DNA from: Opitutaceae bacterium
GTDB taxonomy: Bacteria; Verrucomicrobiota; Verrucomicrobiia; Opitutales; Opitutaceae
Direction: 5' to 3'
Assembly (NCBI GenBank): GCA_015075305.1
Contig: JABTUS010000004.1
Coordinates: 62,001 to 126,000, forward strand
DNA length: 64,000 nt
Below the pieces are notes generated by a model that was not told the origin of the DNA, ran no database searches, and saw only the letters and a list, made by a program, of their open reading frames with translations. The first letter of the stretch is position 1, and every line of letters begins with the position of its first letter. The position numbers and the translations under genes are program-made. Below, piece by piece: positions 60,869-64,000 of the stretch.

Positions 60869-62571
60869 CAGGCGACGGAGTTGCTACCGACAACGAGGAC
60901 CTCATTGGACGGAGAGGCGCTCAGAATCTCGTCGATGGTCGTCAGCCCCTCCCGGACCAGGCGCCGACCATCCTCGGCGAGTGTCCGCATGCCACCATGC
61001 ATCGCCGCGGCACGCAGGAGATCGGAGGAAGCGTTTTTCAGGATCAGTTCGCGGATTTCGGCGCTGTTGTCCATCCACTCAAAGATGGCGTGCCGCCCGT
61101 GATAACCCGTCTGGCGGCATTCACGACAACCGACAGCCTGGTAAACCGCGGTGTCTGTGTTAAGTCCGAGGCTGCGTTTGAAGGCTGCTGCATCCGGTCG
61201 ATCGTCCGGTCGTTTGCAGTGGGGGCAGAGGAGGCGCACAAGGCGCTGTGCGAGGACCGCCTCCAGTGAGGAGGCGACCAGGTAGGGCTCGACGCCCATG
61301 TCGACCAGACGGGTGATTGCACCCGGGGCATCATTGGTGTGAAGAGTCGAGAAAACCAAGTGCCCGGTCAGTGAGGCCTGAACGGCGATTTGGGCTGTTT
61401 CATGGTCGCGAATTTCGCCGATCAGGATGACATCCGGATCGTGTCGCAGGATCGACCGCAGGCCGCGAGCGAATGTGAGGCCGGATTTTTCGGAGACCTG
61501 GATCTGATTGACTCCGCGCAATTGGTATTCGATCGGGTCCTCAATTGTTATGATCTTGCGCTCGGCATCATTGATTTCCTGCAATGCGGTGTAGAGCGTG
61601 GATGTTTTTCCGCTGCCAGTCGGTCCGGTCACGAGGACGATGCCATGAGGAAGCTGCAGGACCCGCTGCAGGCAGGCCAGCTCCCGTTGAGCCATGCCCA
61701 GATCTCGCACGCCGCGGAGTGCCGCATTCTGGCGCAGCAGGCGCATGACGACCGCCTCGCCGTGCAGCATGGGGATGATGGATACGCGGATGTCGATCTC
61801 TGCCGCATCGATCTTGACCTTTATCCGACCGTCTTGAGGAAGTCGCTTTTCCGCGATGTTCAGGTGGCTCAGAATCTTGACCCGGGCAACGATCGCAGGC
61901 TGGAAACGCTTGACCTGCGCCGGTACGGGAACGTCCTGCAGCACTCCATCGATGCGGTAGCGGATGCGCAGTTCATTCTCGAATGGCTCGAGATGGACGT
62001 CGGAAGCCCGCAGGTCGATCGCGTCCTTGAGCACTTGATTGACGAAGCGGATGATCGAGGCGTCCTCAGCCGCATCATCGAGATTGCCATCGCCGGCACC
62101 GTCGTCGTCGACGACCTGGATCGCCGTCTCACCGTCAAGGATGCCAATGGTGTCCGCGCCTACGCCGAGGCGTTTCTTCAACTCTCGTTGAATGATCTCG
62201 CCGGGCGCGAGCACCGGAATGAGGCGGAGGCCCGTGACAACCTTCAGGCCGTCGATTGCGCTGGAAAAGAACAGACGCGCCGTTGCGATTTCGATTGCAT
62301 CGTCCCGGCGGCGGATGGGCAGCAGTCCATCGCGCAGGAGCAGTCGTGCCGGAAAGAGGGACAACAGGTCCTTGTCCGGGTGGGCATCGTCCAGCGTGCT
62401 GAAGGTCAGCCCGTATTCCTGCGCAAGCCAGCGCAGGGCGTTTTCCTCGGACACCGATGCCGCATCAGTCGTCGCCAGATAGGCGTGCGCATCCGTTTCC
62501 GTCAGTTGACGGGTCGTGATCATCCGACTGAGCAATTCCGGAAGGGTTCGCGAGACTTCGGGGGCTGGCAT
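60868..62571 (-). CDS. gspE: T2SS assembly ATPase GspE
   Basis: A 567-aa secretion ATPase. N-terminal GspE/MshE-like domain, then DAIDLRASDVHLEPFENELRIRYRIDG. Walker A GPTGSGKTS (Lys322), Asp box and Walker B (DVILIGEIRD), and His box TGHLVFSTLHTND are present. A four-cysteine metal site follows (LCPHCKRP and GCRECR). It drives pseudopilus assembly from the cytoplasm, anchored by the GspL-like protein. It lies 18 bp after the hypothetical secreted protein gene. Confidence 0.95.
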   Translation of the reverse strand: MPAPEVSRTLPELLSRMITTRQLTETDAHAYLATTDAASVSEENALRWLAQEYGLTFSTLDDAHPDKDLLSLFPARLLLRDGLLPIRRRDDAIEIATARLFFSSAIDGLKVVTGLRLIPVLAPGEIIQRELKKRLGVGADTIGILDGETAIQVVDDDGAGDGNLDDAAEDASIIRFVNQVLKDAIDLRASDVHLEPFENELRIRYRIDGVLQDVPVPAQVKRFQPAIVARVKILSHLNIAEKRLPQDGRIKVKIDAAEIDIRVSIIPMLHGEAVVMRLLRQNAALRGVRDLGMAQRELACLQRVLQLPHGIVLVTGPTGSGKTSTLYTALQEINDAERKIITIEDPIEYQLRGVNQIQVSEKSGLTFARGLRSILRHDPDVILIGEIRDHETAQIAVQASLTGHLVFSTLHTNDAPGAITRLVDMGVEPYLVASSLEAVLAQRLVRLLCPHCKRPDDRPDAAAFKRSLGLNTDTAVYQAVGCRECRQTGYHGRHAIFEWMDNSAEIRELILKNASSDLLRAAAMHGGMRTLAEDGRRLVREGLTTIDEILSASPSNEVLVVGSNSVA

Positions 62572-62589
62572 GGTGGAAAAACTGTCCGC

Positions 62590-63153
62590 CTAGGGCAGGA
62601 GACCCATCAGCACCGCGATGGCTTCCTGACGAACATTGAGGACGGCGCGCAATTCCTCCTGGGCGCCTGCGAGTTTTTCGGCATTCTGTTTGCGAACCTC
62701 CCGAAGTCGTTCGAGCCGCGCCTTGAGATCCGCAACCGTGGCATTGTTTTGGATGGCGGTCGAAAGGGCTTCCGCCTCGGGATTGGATCCGCCACCTGAC
62801 ATGCCAAAGCGGGATCGCGCACCGTCGCTGCCGCCGCCCGGCGTGCCCATGAAAACGCCGCCAAACAGGGAGTTTCGGCGCAACTCCTCCACTTTCGCGA
62901 GCCGTTGACTGATCAACGACCATTCCTCGTCATTGCTGACATCAAAACGCTGCCTCAGCGCATCCAGCATGCGTTGGCGCCGCTCTTCCAGGGACGTGCT
63001 TGCGCGGCGTTCCCTTCGAAATGAACGACCATCGGCCGGAGCGCCGTCATTGGCTGCTGAATTTGGCGACTGAGCACGGATCGTGACACACAGGCAGCCG
63101 AGCATTGCGACGATCGGAATGGCCCGGCGCAACTTGTGGTGGGACAGAGTCAT
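62590..63153 (-). CDS. Secreted coiled-coil protein at the head of the T2SS operon
   Basis: A 187-aa protein with a signal peptide (IPIVAMLGCLCVTIRAQ). It has two helical, charged regions with coiled-coil character: about 50-95 (LEERRQRMLDALRQRFDVSNDEEWSLISQRLAKVEELR) and about 125-180 (ADLKARLERLREVRKQNAEKLAGAQEELRAVL). They are joined by a Gly-rich linker. I do not recognise the family. As the first gene of the operon, immediately before gspE, it may be an envelope accessory factor of this secretion system; this is inference from position. Confidence 0.65.
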   Translation of the reverse strand: MTLSHHKLRRAIPIVAMLGCLCVTIRAQSPNSAANDGAPADGRSFRRERRASTSLEERRQRMLDALRQRFDVSNDEEWSLISQRLAKVEELRRNSLFGGVFMGTPGGGSDGARSRFGMSGGGSNPEAEALSTAIQNNATVADLKARLERLREVRKQNAEKLAGAQEELRAVLNVRQEAIAVLMGLLP

Positions 63154-63332
63154 GAGGATGGTTGATTGAAATGGATCAATGGCACGCGGAGGGACCTTGG
63201 GTTAGACGCCCGCGAGGGCTGGCCGGTATCATGCAAAGATCATTCATTGCTACTGCCGCTCCGGAAATTTCCATGTCCCTGCGCGACAGCGCGACAGCAA
63301 TGGGATTGTCAGCCGCGACAATTGAGCTGACG

Positions 63333-64000
63333 ATGTCCGTTGTGCACCGTTTCCTCCTGTTTTCGTGCCTTGCGGCGGCTGCGATGGGATCGCCGGCAAC
63401 CTGGTCGCCGGGCAACCTGCCTCCCCTCGCTGTGGACGGGCCGACGCTGTGTCCAGGGCCCTATCTCACACCCGAGCAGGGTGCGGCGACTCTGGAGGAA
63501 GGAAGGCGCTACTTTAACGACGCTTCGACATGGAAAGCCTATGCCGCCCATGTGCGGGAAAGGGTGCAGGCGGGCGCGGGGCTGCGGCCGTATCCGCGCC
63601 GGACGCCGTTGAAGCCGATTCTCGGAGCAAAGCGCATTCATAGTGGCTACACGGTTGAGAATGTCGCCTTTGAATCCGTACCGGGGTATTTTGTTTGCGG
63701 AAATCTCTATCGTCCTGTGTCCGCCGCTGGTGGCGCTGCGCCGGTCGTGCTGTCGACGCACGGACACGGAAAGCGGATTGAGTCGGACGAGGACTACGCG
63801 CGCCAGGGGCGGTTCACGCCATGGATGCAGGCCCGTTGCGCGACGCTGGCGCGACTGGGTGCGGTGGTGCTGTCGATTGAAATGGTCGGTTACGGGGAGT
63901 CCATCGACCAGGTCTCGCAGGATGCCCACAAGCGCCCGTTTTCGCTGACGCTTCAAACTTGGAATGCGATGCGCGCGCTCGATTTTCTGCTGTCTCTGGA
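63333..64000 (+). CDS. Secreted alpha/beta-hydrolase (acetyl xylan esterase/DLH-like), 3' end outside the window
   Basis: 222 codons visible, frame open at the window edge. Signal peptide SVVHRFLLFSCLAAAAMGS. The mature part contains GYTVENVAFESVPGYFVCGNLYRP and VVLSTHGHGKR (oxyanion-hole HGH), then VVLSIEMVGYGES. This pattern is seen in esterases of the acetyl-xylan-esterase/dienelactone-hydrolase group from polysaccharide-degrading Verrucomicrobia and Planctomycetes. The nucleophile Ser region lies beyond the end. An in-frame ATG at 63273 is an alternative start. It is divergent from the T2SS operon, whose machinery could export it. Confidence 0.75.
   Translation, partial: MSVVHRFLLFSCLAAAAMGSPATWSPGNLPPLAVDGPTLCPGPYLTPEQGAATLEEGRRYFNDASTWKAYAAHVRERVQAGAGLRPYPRRTPLKPILGAKRIHSGYTVENVAFESVPGYFVCGNLYRPVSAAGGAAPVVLSTHGHGKRIESDEDYARQGRFTPWMQARCATLARLGAVVLSIEMVGYGESIDQVSQDAHKRPFSLTLQTWNAMRALDFLLSL

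Overview
The window reads as a high-GC chromosome segment from a member of Verrucomicrobiota, most likely Opitutales/Opitutaceae. This rests on four observations, all recognised from memory and not searched: a 51-aa small basic protein of the Verrucomicrobia/Chlamydiae type; a TonB receptor with a carboxypeptidase-regulatory-like N-terminus; a monomeric NADP isocitrate dehydrogenase; and a surface protein with an LEPR-like N-terminal motif. There are three tRNA genes (Val-UAC, His-GUG, Arg-CCG), all with encoded CCA, and no rRNA or CRISPR.

Layout. 0.2-4.4 kb: a GH140-like glycosidase, an orphan VapB-type antitoxin, and an SDR dehydrogenase whose 3' end is duplicated on the far side of a Phd/PIN toxin-antitoxin pair. 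4.5-13.9 kb: a von Willebrand A protein, carbonic anhydrase, monomeric Icd, and an L,D-transpeptidase/DinG/TPR operon head-to-head with asd. 14.0-19.4 kb: tRNA-Val, ilvN, ilvC, hemC, a cobA-hemD fusion and a DegT aminotransferase. 19.6-29.6 kb: a minus-strand glycan operon (surface protein, ABC-2 permease, sulfotransferase, double methyltransferase, GT9-GT2 fusion, GT4, GT2, TylF-like methyltransferase). 29.8-33.9 kb: ydbL/ynbE, tRNA-His, an MFS carrier, a BON lipoprotein and a LuxR-type regulator whose receiver Asp is replaced by Glu.

33.9-41.9 kb is a compact minus-strand operon: SorC-type regulator, glycerol-1-phosphate dehydrogenase, GlpT-like carrier, NagD/AraL-like phosphatase, glycerol-3-phosphate dehydrogenase, and a sugar-type ABC binding protein and permease with no ATPase. 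It looks able to bring both glycerol-phosphate enantiomers to DHAP. Divergent from it is a TonB receptor split by a 1,934-bp ISAs1-like element with a 9-bp target duplication. Its transposase carries an N-terminal DUF4338 (DruA-like) domain and is frameshifted at a C10T7 run. A lipoprotein follows the receptor.

48.4-64 kb: tRNA-Arg, the 51-aa basic protein, cutA, rimO, a 33-aa Lys/Arg-rich protein, then a nearly complete type II secretion operon (E-F-G-H-I-J-K-L-M-C-D). In that operon the GspD secretin is encoded as two separately exported polypeptides split inside the N3 domain. The window ends inside an alpha/beta-hydrolase gene.

The strongest candidates for something undescribed are the split secretin, the dual glycerol-phosphate operon lacking an ATPase, and the LEPR-like protein/glycan operon. 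All functional assignments come from recognised motifs and gene order, not from searches.
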